Positions 1-13,800 of a stretch of DNA of 64,000 nt are shown piece by piece. The notes beneath the pieces were generated by a model, which saw only the letters and a program-made list of their open reading frames with translations, ran no database searches and was not told the origin of the DNA. The stretch's first letter is position 1. Each line of letters begins with the position of its first letter. The DNA comes from Undaria pinnatifida (taxonomy: Eukaryota > Sar > Phaeophyceae > Laminariales > Alariaceae), in assembly GCA_012845835.1 (NCBI GenBank), contig JABAKD010000029.1, positions 15,231,453 to 15,295,452 on the forward strand, written 5' to 3'. Made by a program: the position numbers and the translations under genes.

Positions 1-489
1 TGAGTTAACTGATGTACTTGGTTGGTATGATGTGGTATGATATAGTATAGTAACAACACGATTAGCCCCTTTCGGGTCCATGGCTAGACACAAAAAGAAA
101 CGACGAATGCGATTTCATGAAGCGCCGAGTGTGAGTGTACTACAAGGACCACCATGCTGCCATTCGCAAGTGTCGTTCAGCTCTTGATATGGTTGTTCGG
201 TAACACCCCCTATCGTAGCGTGTCCCTGCATGAAGGGCTGCTTTGTGGAGCCAATTCTGTCTTGATTTTTCTTATTTTTTTTTCGACTTGTTTTGCCTCT
301 TGATCACCAGCAGGGACAATACCGCTTTGGTCGTTGTGTACATGAAAGAGGTGTCGGGCAATGCCACGATCGCTTCCGTTAAGAATGATCTCTTACCCCT
401 TTGGACATGGACCTATTCACTGTTAATATGGCGTTTGTTTTGTTCGGTGTTCGTTGTTTTGGTTTCCGATTTCACTTTTTTGTCCGCAG
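1..489 (+). other. Intron sequence upstream of the first visible ATP synthase beta exon
   Basis: No conserved exon is visible here. The residues that normally precede the first visible exon in this family (the DDLTDPAPATTF region) are absent in all frames. This stretch is therefore best read as the 3' part of an intron, ending in a pyrimidine-rich tract and a CAG acceptor at 487-489. The earlier exons would lie outside the window. Confidence 0.6.
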
Positions 490-2173
<1,684 letters not shown>

Positions 2174-2968
2174 GACGAAGCAGTCCAGTCAGTCAGCCTT
2201 TGCTTATTAAGACAGCTTTCGCTCATGTAGTCGGCCCTTGCTGATTAAGTTGGCATTTGCTGATTAGGTCAGCCTTACCTGATTAAGTTATAGCCTTAGC
2301 TGACAGCTCAACACCTTCGAAGCGTCGCAGTTACCAACAACTTCAAGTACGTTTGCGTTACACCACGACTCGATCGGAAGCGCGATGCTCAAGGTGTGAC
2401 TAAACAGAGCTATTATCGTTACGACTTGATCGTTCTTGTAGCCTGATTCGGTTTGGTTGGCAGCGCAATTCTTGAGTTGTGACATTTGTCGCGGCTTTTT
2501 TTCCGTTCGCGCTTTCGAGTGGGTACGCGAAAGCGGTTACTAGGCACTTGGAAGGCGTGAAGGGCGGCCGGGGGAGGGAGGTCGAAAAGGGCAGTTGGGG
2601 AGGGGGATGATGTTCAATTCTCGAGAGGGCGTGTTTCGCGAAGCATATGCTGCTGGGTTGGTTGGTTTTCGACAAAGACAGTGGAGGCAATCGAGTTATA
2701 GCGTGACAGCAGGCATGGGAGAGCACGCCGGGCAGGATTTTGTCAGAACACTGCCGGCACTCTCATTTTAGAGTCTCAGCGTACGCTCGCGCAATGTTGC
2801 GTTGGATGCGCAAAAATCGTGATAAAAGGTTGATTTTTTTACTTTTTCGGCGTCTCAATGCCGCCGCGATGTGCATCCTTGCGCAGTGGTGCGTACAAGT
2901 GGTGCTGAAGGGTCTTATTTTTACTACGGTAACGAGCCACGTTGCAATGGAGATGCCAGACGGCAGTT
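2174..2968. other. Intergenic region 3' of ATP synthase beta
   Basis: I see no coding exon here. Just after the stop there is a weak direct repeat of a TGATTAAG-type motif (about 2215-2290). It may belong to the 3' untranslated region, but no clear polyadenylation signal is visible. Confidence 0.4.
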
Positions 2969-3625
2969 GGCGGGGCGCGGAGGAGGGAGCGCATGTCTTG
3001 TCCCCGAACTGATTGATTGGTGGCTGCCCCATAAAAAGCACAACCACTAATCTCGTTCGTTGAGATTGTCCGAAATTGTCTTGAACGTCAATTTGCGTCT
3101 TTGTTCGATCAAAAATAAAAACACGATATTCACCGAAAGTCGTACGTACATGCGTGGTGGACGTCATTTTTCGCCTTGGTTTGATTAAGTAACGAGACAA
3201 AAAAACACTCCAGGCAATCGTGTAGAGTAAAGGTCGCGGGCAATCAACTGTCCTTCGTGAACCGCCTAACCAGTCGATCGCCAACAGCCAGACACGATGG
3301 CGGGGCGCGAAGGAGGGAGCGCATGTCTTGTCCCCGAACTAGTTGATTGGTGGCTGCCCCATTAAAAGCACAACCACTAATCTCGTTCGTTGAGATCGTC
3401 CGAAATTGTCTCGAACGTCATTTTGCGTCTCTGTCCGATCAAAAACAAGACACGATATTCACCGAAAGCCGTACGTACATGTGTGGTGGACGTCATTTTT
3501 CGCCTTGGTTTGATCAAGTAACGAGACGAAAAAAACGCTCCAGGCAATCGAGTAGAGTAAAAGTCGCGGGCAATCAAATGTCCTTCGTGAACCGCCTGAC
3601 CAGTCGATCGCCAACAGCCAGGAAC
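2969..3625. repeat. 330-bp tandem duplication
   Basis: Two direct copies, 2969-3298 and about 3299-3625, align along their full length with scattered substitutions and almost no indels. Both begin GGCGGGGCGCG and run to CGCCAACAGCCAG. ORFs that appear in either copy differ between the copies, and neither resembles a known protein. I therefore treat it as a non-coding local duplication. Confidence 0.9.
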
Positions 3626-3950
3626 GATTTCGCCGGAGCACACTCAATTTTCGCAAGAGTGTAATATTGATACTCCCTATAGGGTACGCATCGGCTGGAG
3701 GCGACACTGCTGCCCATCGCGGATGGTGTTTAGTCCATGTCGTCCGCTCTGCTGGGTTGTTTCCCTTTCGCCAATGCGCGTACATTTTGGGGATGTTTGT
3801 TTTGGAAATATAGTGTTGGAATGCCTGGTGACGCTAATGCATGTTTTTCTCCCGGGAAAAGTTTCTGGAGTCGACGTCAATAACGGAGTCATGTGTAGAA
3901 TCCCACCCACACTGACGGCATCAACCGAGAGGCGCCTTTACCGGCTTTGT

Positions 3951-4217
3951 CCCACAAATCGTACCAGATAAAGTACCAAATATTTTTCACTTTATAGAGG
4001 TTTTTTAAGCTTTTTTATTGTTTTTGTACTTTGTTTTTTGTCAAATCGCGAGAGGGCGTCGACCCACCCTAACCCCAGCCCAAACTCTAACCCGGGCTAG
4101 GGCTCCGACCCAAGCGCGGCTTCGCCGCGTGTTTGTTTTGGGAAAACTGATGAAAAATGTGCGGACCACCTCAAACATCGAAATATATTTGGTACTTTAT
4201 CTGGTACGATTGGTGGG
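3951..4217. mobile_element. Small TIR element (MITE candidate), 267 bp
   Basis: The ends form an inverted repeat of 33 bp with one mismatch (3951-3983 and 4185-4217). The inner 27 bp are perfect, starting AATCGTACCAGATAAAG. The interior is non-coding and carries CCCTAACCC-like telomere-type sequence (about 4058-4095) beside a GCGGCTTCGCCGC hairpin. I found no convincing target-site duplication, so the superfamily cannot be assigned. It lies between the convergent ATP synthase beta and APC11 genes. Confidence 0.6.
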
Positions 4218-4535
4218 GTGAGAACATCGCAAAGAAAGGCTTCTGTCAACCGATGTACCCCCGTGTCAAGTGAACTTTCTGTCATAAGTCCTTTCCTTTC
4301 AAGTTTACGTGTGTAATGCCCCCTAAGACATTAATCACCATTACACCCATGTCAGACATCATCGTCTTTTTTATGAAAAAAACAAAAAAAAATCGACACA
4401 CTGAAGTGGAAACGTCAATGTTTTCGGAAAAGGTGACCATCCGCATCCAAGCTTGCGCTTGCGCCAATTGCCCCAACTACTGGTGTGGACCAAACGTATC
4501 ATACGCGAGGGTATGCCGGATGACGGCATCTCCCC

Positions 4536-4803
4536 TTGACGGACCGTCGTCAAGGACCTCCACATTGAACATGGTATAAAGAGGCCTTGGCGGGCCAAAA
4601 CTAAACCGCTGGCGGTTATATTTGCTGTTGACGGACAGCCGTCAAGGACCTCTACATTAAACATAGTATAAAGAGGCCTTGGCGGGCCACAATATGCCGG
4701 TTGACGGCATTTCCCATTGACGGACCGCCGTCAAGGACCTCTACATTATAGTATGAAGAGGCCTTGGCGGGCCAAACTAAACCGCTAGCTAACATATTTG
4801 CTG
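4536..4803. repeat. Three tandem copies of an ~90-bp hairpin-containing unit
   Basis: The units start at 4536, 4628 and 4717. Each begins with TTGACGGACNGNCGTCAAGG, which is itself an inverted repeat able to form a short stem. The shared sequence ACCTCYACATT, then AAGAGGCCTTGGCGGGCC, follows. Unit length varies slightly (92, 89 and 87 bp). A diverged relative, with TTGACGG and GCCGTCAA arms, appears at about 22331-22440. Confidence 0.88.
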
Positions 4804-5545
4804 CTGACTGCTGCTGCCTGCCCCGCCAAACAAACAACTCCGACGAAGGAAGGTTTCGTGACACTCAGAGTGCTGCCTGGTTGCCCCGTCGTTGAGCCCC
4901 TCAGTACGATATACGCGGGCAACACCCGGCATCCGTGCCCCGCTCGGGTCCATCTGACAACATTCCACAGCCCGAAACGCCTTAGCAAAATCGAGCCACG
5001 AGCACAAAAAGAAGAGAGAAAAAAAGGGAGTCACCCTAACTTCCTATATCTTCCGTGCGGAAGGAAGGACACACGCGGTCGCCGTATCACCCAATCGGTG
5101 TACAGCGCCGATCGTCGACTGATCAATTCCCAACACGGAGGGCGGAGTGGAAAAAGGGGGTACATAACAGGCTACGGCATTATGGCCGCGGCAGAGGTGG
5201 CCTTAGCCTTCATCAGTCATTCTACTGTACAGCAAAAACAACGCCACACAAATTCCAAGTAGTTTGTCCCCAACACGTCGGTGCAATTATTTAGGGGATG
5301 TCGGAGAGAGGTGCCGCCAACCCTTGCGGGGCCTTTGTACAGCGGCACAAACGCTAATAGCACGGTCCCTCATCAACCGTTCAGTGTGAGCGCACAGCAG
5401 AACGAGCAGAAACATATGAATACTGCACGCGTCTTGTACAGCGCCTTGCATTGTGCTTCCGGCTTCGGAGAGCAAGTATACCACCCCCTGACCTGGCCCA
5501 GCAGCCCGCGTTACTCCTTTAATGGGCGATGCCGTTCTCGGCAAT
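4804..5545. other. Intergenic region without recognisable genes
   Basis: The reading frames here are short, overlap one another on both strands and resemble nothing I recognise. No structured repeat is visible between the hairpin array and the 48-bp duplication. Confidence 0.4.
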
Positions 5546-5659
5546 AACATTCCAAACGTTTCGCCCCTGAAGCGACACATGCTACTAATAGTAGAACAAG
5601 TATTAGTACGGAACATTCCAAACGTTTCGCCCCTGAAGCGACACATGCTACTAATAGTA
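5546..5659. repeat. 48-bp direct repeat, two copies
   Basis: The copies at 5546-5593 and 5612-5659 are essentially identical, beginning AACATTCCAAACGTTTCGCC. An 18-bp spacer separates them. A short AGCAGCAGCAGTAGTACT tract follows. Confidence 0.88.
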
Positions 5660-5859
5660 CTAGTAGCAGCAGCAGCAGCAGTAGTACTGGTAGTAATAGC
5701 AGTACTAGTACGGAAGGGGTTTGGCATTATGATTCTGAGGCTCCTCAGTGAAGCTGTATCTCTCCTATATATTATCGTATACTATGTATACATAGCATAC
5801 TATGTACCTCACGCAAAAAAACGCCTTCGAGGGAAAATGGAAGCGCAACCCGACCAACA

Positions 5860-6035
5860 TTCATACCTTCATACCTTCATATCATACTTTCATACCTTCA
5901 TATCATACCTTCATACCTTCATATCATACCTTCATACCTTCATATCATACCGTCATACCTTCATATCACACCTTCATACCTTCACATCACACCTTCATAC
6001 CTTCACATCACACCTTCATACCTTCATACCTTCAT
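5860..6035. repeat. 21-bp minisatellite (TTCATACC / TTCATATCATACC)
   Basis: The array alternates the 8-mer TTCATACC with TTCATATCATACC, giving a 21-bp period. Because 21 is divisible by three it produces an artificial open frame with a seven-residue His/Thr/Phe/Ile/Ser/Tyr/Leu repeat. It lies just 3' of the APC11 stop codon. Confidence 0.92.
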
Positions 6036-6187
6036 ACCTTATTCGGGAAACACGCAATTGCTTCGGTTCCCAACTATTTTGGGCAGTTCCTAGGTCAAGG
6101 CGTCCTGTCATGAGTCAGAAAAAAAACTTGCGAAAACCTGCTACGGACCCTCTCTCTTCGAATGCGTCGAGTCGAGCCCCAAAGGGG

Positions 6188-9100
6188 TTAACTTTCTTCT
6201 TCCCCTTCAGCGGTGGCAGCCTGAGCCTCTCGAAACTGCCACTCTTGTCGGCACAGGGGGCACTGCTGCTGGCGGTTCTGCTGGGTGGCGAACTGAAGGT
6301 GCTTCAGAACGCAGTGCATGTGGAACGTGTGGTTGCATTGCCCCCACACTGTCATCGAGGCAACATCGGGACAACATCGGGACAACATCGGGACGACCGG
6401 GGACGACATTTGGATGCCATCGGGACGGCATTGAGACGCAGGACATGGAGAGAGACACAACAGGGGGGAGGGGGGGGGTAGGAGGATGCATGCATGTCAT
6501 GTGGTGCTGGGAGAAATACAAAGAGGGTGAATGCTTGTCACGCGGTGCAGCAAAAGACGGTCATCACAAGTCAACAAGGGACAAAGTTGGAGGCGGGGGG
6601 GAAGGGGCGGGGGGGTTCATGCATGTAACGGTGAGGAGCAGTAGAATATGGTCAAAACAAGTCCAGATTATGTGATCGTGATCGGCGTTGCCATCGTCTG
6701 TAAGTGGGAGACGACACACGCACTACCGTATCACCAAGGGGCTGCATAGACTTAACAAGCAATGAAAATGTATGGTGTGTGGCATCTACTGCGTATGTGG
6801 CAGAAATAATTATACCGCTGTTGATATACATGCAGTACCAGGTACCTGGTAATGGTACTCCAGGTATCATACATCAACGGTTGTGACAACTTACCATTTG
6901 GATAATAGCGAGGGACTCTCACCTGGCGAGCAATTATCTCCCGGAACCGTGCAGTCCGGACAGCACGCGTCGAACGCTAGTCGGCATATGCCGCACACAT
7001 CTTCATTCACGTCCCACTTCCACACCGCCACGCCGTGCCACCTAAAAATAAGAACCAAAGTAGTTGCGGGCTATGGGCCATGACATAAAGGAAGAGGGGT
7101 GGGGTTCAATATAGAGAAAAACGCGACTTTTTGGCCGATCATGCATCCCGGGTCTCGGGAGTTGCATACAGGCGTTCAAACTCTTCGGGGACGTATTTCC
7201 CCCCCACAAACACCCGCAAGAGGGCAGTTTAAGGCACCCCGACAAGACCGTAGCAGAGACCACACGCCCGAGCTGAAACAATCCTGCGAGACAACACCAG
7301 AGAGCAGGGTCTGGGCGAAACATTAACCGAAAAGAGCACGGCACAAGCTCAAAAAGGACGACTTGACATTCCTGGTTCGATTTTTTCCCCAATTTTGTGC
7401 GATACGCTACTTTTGGACTACATCGTGAGACCTCGCCGAGTGTGCATGGCCCAGATCAAGATGCACCCTGGGACCGGTCACACCAATCCGACCACGTAGG
7501 AAGAGACCGTTTGCGAATCGCCGCCGCGTGGACAGAGCATCGCTTGCGACGACTAAACAAACGTAGTCGACAGCGGCTTGAGTGTACGAAATCCGCAGCG
7601 AGTACACGTGAAAAACGTTGTTTGATTGCATTAGAGCGCCAAAAAAGAAGACAAAAAAGGAATAACCGCACCAAAATCTGCCAAAATTGAGCTCTCCATT
7701 GCAACCGTTTCAACCCTACAATGCAGTATAAGACATTTGACTATGATACCAAAATCCATACCAGGTACATACACGGATTCATCCGGAAAAAAGTGTTTCT
7801 TCCCGTCGGCGATTAAGAGTTGAGGATGGCTGAGAAGCCAGGAATGCGCCAAGGCTGGGTAGTCAAGTAGCCAAGACAGAATAATGCATTTTTATACAAC
7901 ACCGTCCTCGTGTCCCATGTCCAATTCCCGTTGCCCTTGAGCTTGAGCGCATGAGGCATGGTACCTTCATCCGATCACCACATTGCTGCTATCGTCCTGC
8001 TACATACGCCGCTACTGCTGGTATATATCATAATGAAAATATGTCATGAGACAGCATTTTCACCCCTTCCTGGACACATTTGCCTGAATTTGCCTTGACG
8101 GACACTACGCTACCATTAGACCTACTATTATGGCGAATATTTTCATCGATTTTATTTCTCTCTTTAACCGGGATCTCCGACGCCAAAAATAAAAACCATC
8201 CACTATGGGACCAGAAATCATCGTTATTTCTGGGTTCAGAAATAATCGAGGCCAGAAATCAGCGGATCTGGTGATTTCTGAGCCCAGAAATAACAGCTCT
8301 TCCAACCTCTCAGAACTGGGATTATTTGACTTTTGGATACTACCTCGTACCAAGTAGCACACGTCACCACTGCTTATACTGTACCTGGTATGATACTTGT
8401 CTGCTGTACACGTCACGCATCACCCACAACAAAGAATCACAAACACACCTACGACAGCATGCTGCGCTTGTTGTGTGCGAGACAGAGCTTCGTCCTCACA
8501 CAAACGCGACAGCAGCAGCACCACTACCATCGAAACCACCACAGGCACACCACACGAGCACCACGACAGCAGCACAGCAGAAAAGACAGCAGCAGAGGCG
8601 GTGGTGACCTAACGTCGCCGACTGCTGTACACGTCACCCATCACCCACAACGACATAATCACGAGCACACCGACGACGGCATACTGCGCTTGTTGTGTGC
8701 GAGACAGAGCTTCATCCTCACACAAACGCGACAGCAGCAGCACCACCACCATCGAAACCACCACAGGCAAATCACCCCAGCACCACAGCAGCAGCGCAGC
8801 AGAAGAGACAGCAGCAGAGGCGGTGGTGACCTAACGTCACCGGCGACAGTGTAAGTGCCAGATTTCAAAAATAAAGGCAAACGGCAAAACAAGACCAACC
8901 AATTCAAAATAAAACCACTTTCCAAAAATCAGAAGCCATAATGGACGCCCCTTATTTCTGATGCAGTTATTTCTGGAGCCTCAAAACTACAAAAATAATC
9001 GCCAGAAATAATCGCTAAAATTTTTCCATAATAGTAGGTCTTAGTAGCTTTCGCGTGGAGCACTTGGCCCTATATACACCCTTCACAGCGTGCTTGGGAG

Positions 9101-9843
9101 CTTTCTCCCTTGCTTGACACGTGTCCTGACATCTTTGTTTGCTTTGCTTGGGGCACCTTAATTTTTTATTGCACCACATTGTTAACATCAAAGCTCACAG
9201 CTCACAGTTCACAGCTCACGCTACCTCCTGCCAAGTCCGTGGAGCAAGGAAGGACCCAAGGACACCCTCAATTCTCACCCTGCATAGCAAAAGGAACAGC
9301 AGCGGCAGCAGCAGCAGTGGGCATGGGGGGCAATACAGGGTTTACCTCGCCAGAAAGCAGATTGTACATCGCCGATCGTATCGTACTCGCAGCCAGGCTG
9401 CGCAAGGCCGCGGAGTGCGACAAGCGTATACCAGTATACATACCTAGTACTGGGGACCTACGGCCACTCTTTTTGTTTGTTTGCTTGCTTGTTTGTTTGT
9501 TTTTCCATCCCATTTGTTATCCTCGCACTACTCTCGTGCTCCCTCCCAGTAGTAACTCAGATCCGGGGTCACATAGCGGGCCCTCCTCACCCCCCCCACT
9601 ACGGTATGTTCAATGTTCATCGCGGGAAGAATTCAGCATTTTCATTCTTTTCCCTCGTCGACTCGCGTAGTCAGTACATAAAAATAAAGTCTGAAAAAAG
9701 ACGAACAAAAAAGCGACTCTGTCCACGAATCACATGGTGTTCAAAGTGGAAGGAGTACGGAAGAATCCGGAAAAAAAACAAACGCGCAGGACGCACATAA
9801 CACGCCTCAACGTACAGTACTCACTTTTGACCTTGACCTTCAT
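6188..9843 (-). CDS. APC11: Anaphase-promoting complex subunit 11 (APC11), RING-H2, three exons, about 99 aa
   Basis: This is the catalytic RING-H2 subunit of the APC/C, the ubiquitin ligase that drives the metaphase-anaphase transition and mitotic exit. It recruits the E2 through its RING. The exons on the minus strand are: exon 1, MKVKVK from the ATG at 9843 to a GTGAGT donor at about 9819; exon 2, 7041-6923, encoding WHGVAVWKWDVNEDVCGICR, then CCPDC and PGDNC; exon 3, 6348-6188, encoding VWGQCNHTFHMHC, then CPLCRQEWQF and an acidic EGEEES tail. All zinc-ligand Cys/His positions of the family are present, and total length matches the usual 84-100 residues. The junction of exons 2 and 3 is phase-perfect. 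The junction of exons 1 and 2 is one base short (phase 1 donor, one base G before TGG), so exon 1 is less certain. Exon 1 lies head-to-head with the quinone oxidoreductase gene. Confidence 0.9.
8119..9040. mobile_element. 922-bp TIR element with TTA target duplication (PIF/Harbinger-like, non-autonomous)
   Basis: The ends are perfect 15-bp inverted repeats, GACCTACTATTATGG at 8119-8133 and its complement at 9026-9040. They are flanked by TTA on both sides (8116-8118 and 9041-9043). A 3-bp TTA duplication is typical of PIF/Harbinger elements, but the TIR is not a textbook one for that group. Both subterminal zones carry many copies of a CAGAAATAA / TTATTTCTG motif in both orientations, a usual transposase-binding layout. 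The middle is a tandem duplication with no transposase. It sits in APC11 intron 1. Confidence 0.75.
8399..8842. repeat. ~225-bp tandem duplication inside the TIR element
   Basis: Two copies (about 8399-8615 and 8623-8842) share CTGCTGTACACGTCAC at their start and GGCGGTGGTGACCTAACGTC at their end, with CAG/CAC-rich sequence between. Open frames through it are low-complexity His/Gln/Arg and are artefacts of CAGCAG and CACCAC runs. Confidence 0.85.
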
Positions 9844-10173
9844 GCTCAAAGCGTATGCACGTCTAAGTTGTATGCTGCAAACTTCAAAACTGAAGTATAC
9901 AGCAGCGTTTCCTCTGATTCGACTACAACAATATTCCCGAACCACATCGCCGCAAGGAATATGGAACTCCATTTAATCCACAGATCGCTTCCTATACTTT
10001 ATCCAAGACGTTTGAGGGTTTGTGCGTACAGCGGCGCGACCGCTCGGTGCTCGATGCTCCGGCTTCGGTGCTTTCAAAATTTTCAAAAAAGTGTTCCTTG
10101 CTCTCCTCCTCTTGGCCACCTCCTCTCCTCCTCGTGCGACCCTCTTGCTAGATTCTCGGACAGAGAGCACGGC
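9844..10173. promoter_or_regulatory. Shared divergent promoter region of APC11 and the quinone oxidoreductase gene
   Basis: The two proposed start codons face away from each other with 330 bp between them, so both promoters must overlap here. The region is AT-richer on the APC11 side and GC-richer near 10030-10150. I see no unambiguous TATA box, and the exact transcription starts cannot be read from sequence. Confidence 0.5.
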
Positions 10174-10778
10174 ATGTCGGAACAGATGGTGGGCGCCTTG
10201 CGTCGACAGCCGTGGAACCCCATTGTGGCGGGGGTTATGAGAGCTTTGAATCGCATGACATCTGCCGTGCCCCCTCCCCCGTCTGTGAGCCAGGGTGACC
10301 GAGTGCTCGTGGTGCACGTACACCCGAACGGGAAGGCTCCGTCGTATACCTTGGCCCTGGGCAACGCTGTGTGCGATTCGCTCAAGTCCTCAGGTGCGTT
10401 GCGTTGCGTTGCAGTGTGCTACTCACTGTATGTGGTGGTCGTGTTGGTGCAAAGGCTCTCTATGTAGACAAGTGTATTTTGGTCGAAGCTTCTTGCTGTG
10501 CAATGCTGCGTGTTCCAGCTGCCAGGGTGGGTTTTCAGATTTTTTAATTTTTTCACCTGGGTACCAGTATAAAATTGTGAAGTCGGGAGTCAGCCTACGA
10601 TGTGCCAGGTCCACACCAGTCTGGTACATACGTCTCAGTTGATTGGTGCTGGGTGCTGGTCAACGAGAGGTTCGAATGCCTGGTATATGTATTCCGGTAC
10701 TATAAACAACAGTTAATAGCAATAGGTTGGGCACGTGTATAAATATCAGCTGGTATATTTTTTTTTCGCAAATTTTAC

Positions 10779-10814
<36 letters not shown>

Positions 10815-13800
10815 TTAACATTAACCCGTACTGCCGATCAGATCGTGACATCTCCAAGAAGGACACAGCATAGCACAGGGCCATCACAGCTCTGCACTAT
10901 ATTATAAAAATTAAAATACACTCCAGCTGTGAGATCGAAGATTTCGTCGAAACTCATCTTTGCAAGCTGTGTGTGATACTCCGATCGCGCGCATTACGAG
11001 TTGTGTGTCCTCATTAAGGATATAGGTCGGCGACTCCCCTTACAGCTACAGTGTAGCTATCAGGGTCAACAGGATGATTTTAGTCAGTCTGTGCGCGGAA
11101 ACTATAAAACCCGTTTCTGAGGGGGACAAAATCTGACAGCTGTGAAGGGAAAGGGGGGGCCTGGTTTTGATCAAAAGCGAGCGGGTTTGGAGGGGGGCGG
11201 GGGGGGGGGGGGGGGGGGGAAGGGGCAATTTGTGCATGTAAGCTATAAATCCTTTCGAGGGGATAAATCTGACGGTTTTGGCACCAGTATATTATTGGGG
11301 GCACTATATATGTAATATCAATAGTAGCTCTTTTGGCATTTTATCAAATCGCCTGTTGAACCAAATCGCGGGCCTCTTCTCGCTGCCCCCTTCACATTTT
11401 AACTGATGTACTCTTCCTTGCCCGAGCGTAGCGGGCGGCGTCAACCGCCCGCTGAGCGGAGCCCTTGAACGTGATACCTACCTGGTATATACTTCGTACG
11501 TCGTAGTAAACCAGTTTTTTCTGTGGCGTTGCGTTTTTTTTTTTCAATGCGTACCAGGTACTACTCGTGCCAGCAGCCGCGCGCTGAGCGGAGCCCTTGC
11601 ACATGATACCTACCTTGTAAATACGTAACCAGTTTTTTCTGTGACGTTGCGTATAGGTATCAGGTACTACTCGTGCCAGGTCTCTCGGCCTTGTGTGTTC
11701 TTCACATCAAACTGAACTTTCCACCCATGTATATTGGTCCGTGTCCGTGCCGACGCCTCATACGATTAATCATGCCACGGATACAGGGTAAAAGTAGACC
11801 CCCACGACCAATTGAATGGGACGATGCATCCTCCTCAGGGATAATGCGAAATGCATTTGTACTGACTATTAATAGACAGGCAGTGATGTCTAACCATCCT
11901 GCGCTGAAGAGGACTTGGAGGATTCGGAATGCTTGGTTGGCAAAGGGTAAGGGGGAAAGGGGGAATTTGCCACCAGGAGCACTTCGCCAGCAAAAGAGTG
12001 GGAAAACTTTTCAAAGATGGCACGTTGTTCCCGGCCCAGGTGGAAGACGCCCAGCCGCTGACAAGGACGCACGTTCTATTTACGCTATAGTTATTTTAAA
12101 AAACTGGAAAACATACGTTGGACGAACAATCAAGAGCCCGTACGTTAAATTCCACGAACACATTTCCACAACAGACGCTCCAGGTAGAGAAATCAAGGCC
12201 GACCAAATCAAATTTGTGGTCGTTCTCCTTGAAATAGTTCCCCGGTGTTTAAAGGGTGTAGAGAACTCGGGGACACCACTCCATTGGCGAGAAAGAGAAA
12301 ACTCATGGATAAACCGATTGCACACACGCGTAGAAGGATACAATACACGTTGGGAAGTCGCCAAGCCACAACCCCCGCAGATACCAACACATGGCTTTGG
12401 GGTTAAACGAGTCAGACGCTCTAGGCACAAATCTCGTATTACTAAGATAACGCACAATGGACGGGTGTTGCTGTCTAGGGGTTGGCAGCGTAGGATGAAT
12501 TACTTCGCCGGACTTGTTAGTCATAGGCACACATGGTGCATTGGTACATGTTGCACCTGGCCCCCAGAAACAAGGTCCGCATGAATGATACAATCAACTA
12601 CATAGGACAAAACGGCATCCCCGGTAACTCCCAAAAGGCTCCCAATGTACTCAGGAAACGCTACTTGAGCTCGTTCCCGGCGCCTTCGTTCCAATCGGTG
12701 AAAGTACCTAAGTTAATCGTCATGGGATTCACTAGTGAGATTGCCAACGTAGTCCCCCTGCGCGGATTACTGGTGCGGCCAAATATATTAAGTAAGATGC
12801 CCCCTGTATGCGTTGGGTTTCGGGAGAGTATTGTGGAAACGATTCCCTGTTTTACGTATGGCGAGACCTTGGATTTTTTCTTCCTCAATGCCAGCGCGGT
12901 AGCACCTGACATAAACCAGAATTTTCAGTGTATTCGTGGGAATTCTAGAGGCTCCAAGTATGCCGTATGTATTAAGGATGGTTTCCTTTGTGTACCAATA
13001 ACGGATGCAGAGTACCTTAAGCAGAAAGATGCTGAAGCCATACTTAAATTGCAGGCCGGGTTTAGGTTAGAATATGCGGAGAAGCATACAGCCCCATTTT
13101 ATGTGCAATTGGTCACGGCCATCGAGGGACATGTAGCCGAGATCTGCAGCAACTTAGCAATCAGCGATGTGGATACTTCAGACTGGAGGAACACGTTATT
13201 TGAAGAAACACGTATTAAATAGCTGCTTGGACTACGCAGAAGATGCTGCTGAAACACGTCCAGTAACAGGCAACATCGACATTTCTGCAGCCAGACACGC
13301 ATTCAAACAGGCGCATAAAAGTGTGGTTATCTGCCTGAGCGTCATGTGCAAAGCCTGTCATTCGAGAGTAACCACAGCAGAGTTGAGTGGTCTAGGATAG
13401 ACACGAGTCGAAAGTGAATTTTTCCCAGACTTAACAGAGAAAATTACGACGAGGCAAATTACATATTTGCTGAAGGAACATTTACCGACACCGATAGTCA
13501 TGGTCAAAATCCAAGACCCTCAAAATCCACACAAGCACAAGTATGTCAAGAAGTACTCTACACAGATGCCGGTTAGATACCTTATGCCCAAATTACACAA
13601 AGCGATCCCAGCTTTCCGGGGTATCACAGCGTGTTGCGGCACAACCACAGAAGGAGTAGCGAAGATAGTTAATGCGGCACTCGTTGGTATCAGACCAGTA
13701 CTAGATGCCTTGTGGCGAGAAGAATGCATCCGTATCGGCTTGGTTGCAAACAAGTGTTGGATTACGTCTGGTGGGGCTGAGATAGCAAATGTTATGAAAT

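Noticed and set aside
9110-9470. Plus-strand frame with SRLYIADRIVLAARLRKAAE
   Set aside because: It lies in APC11 intron 1 on the opposite strand, lacks splice partners, and resembles no family.
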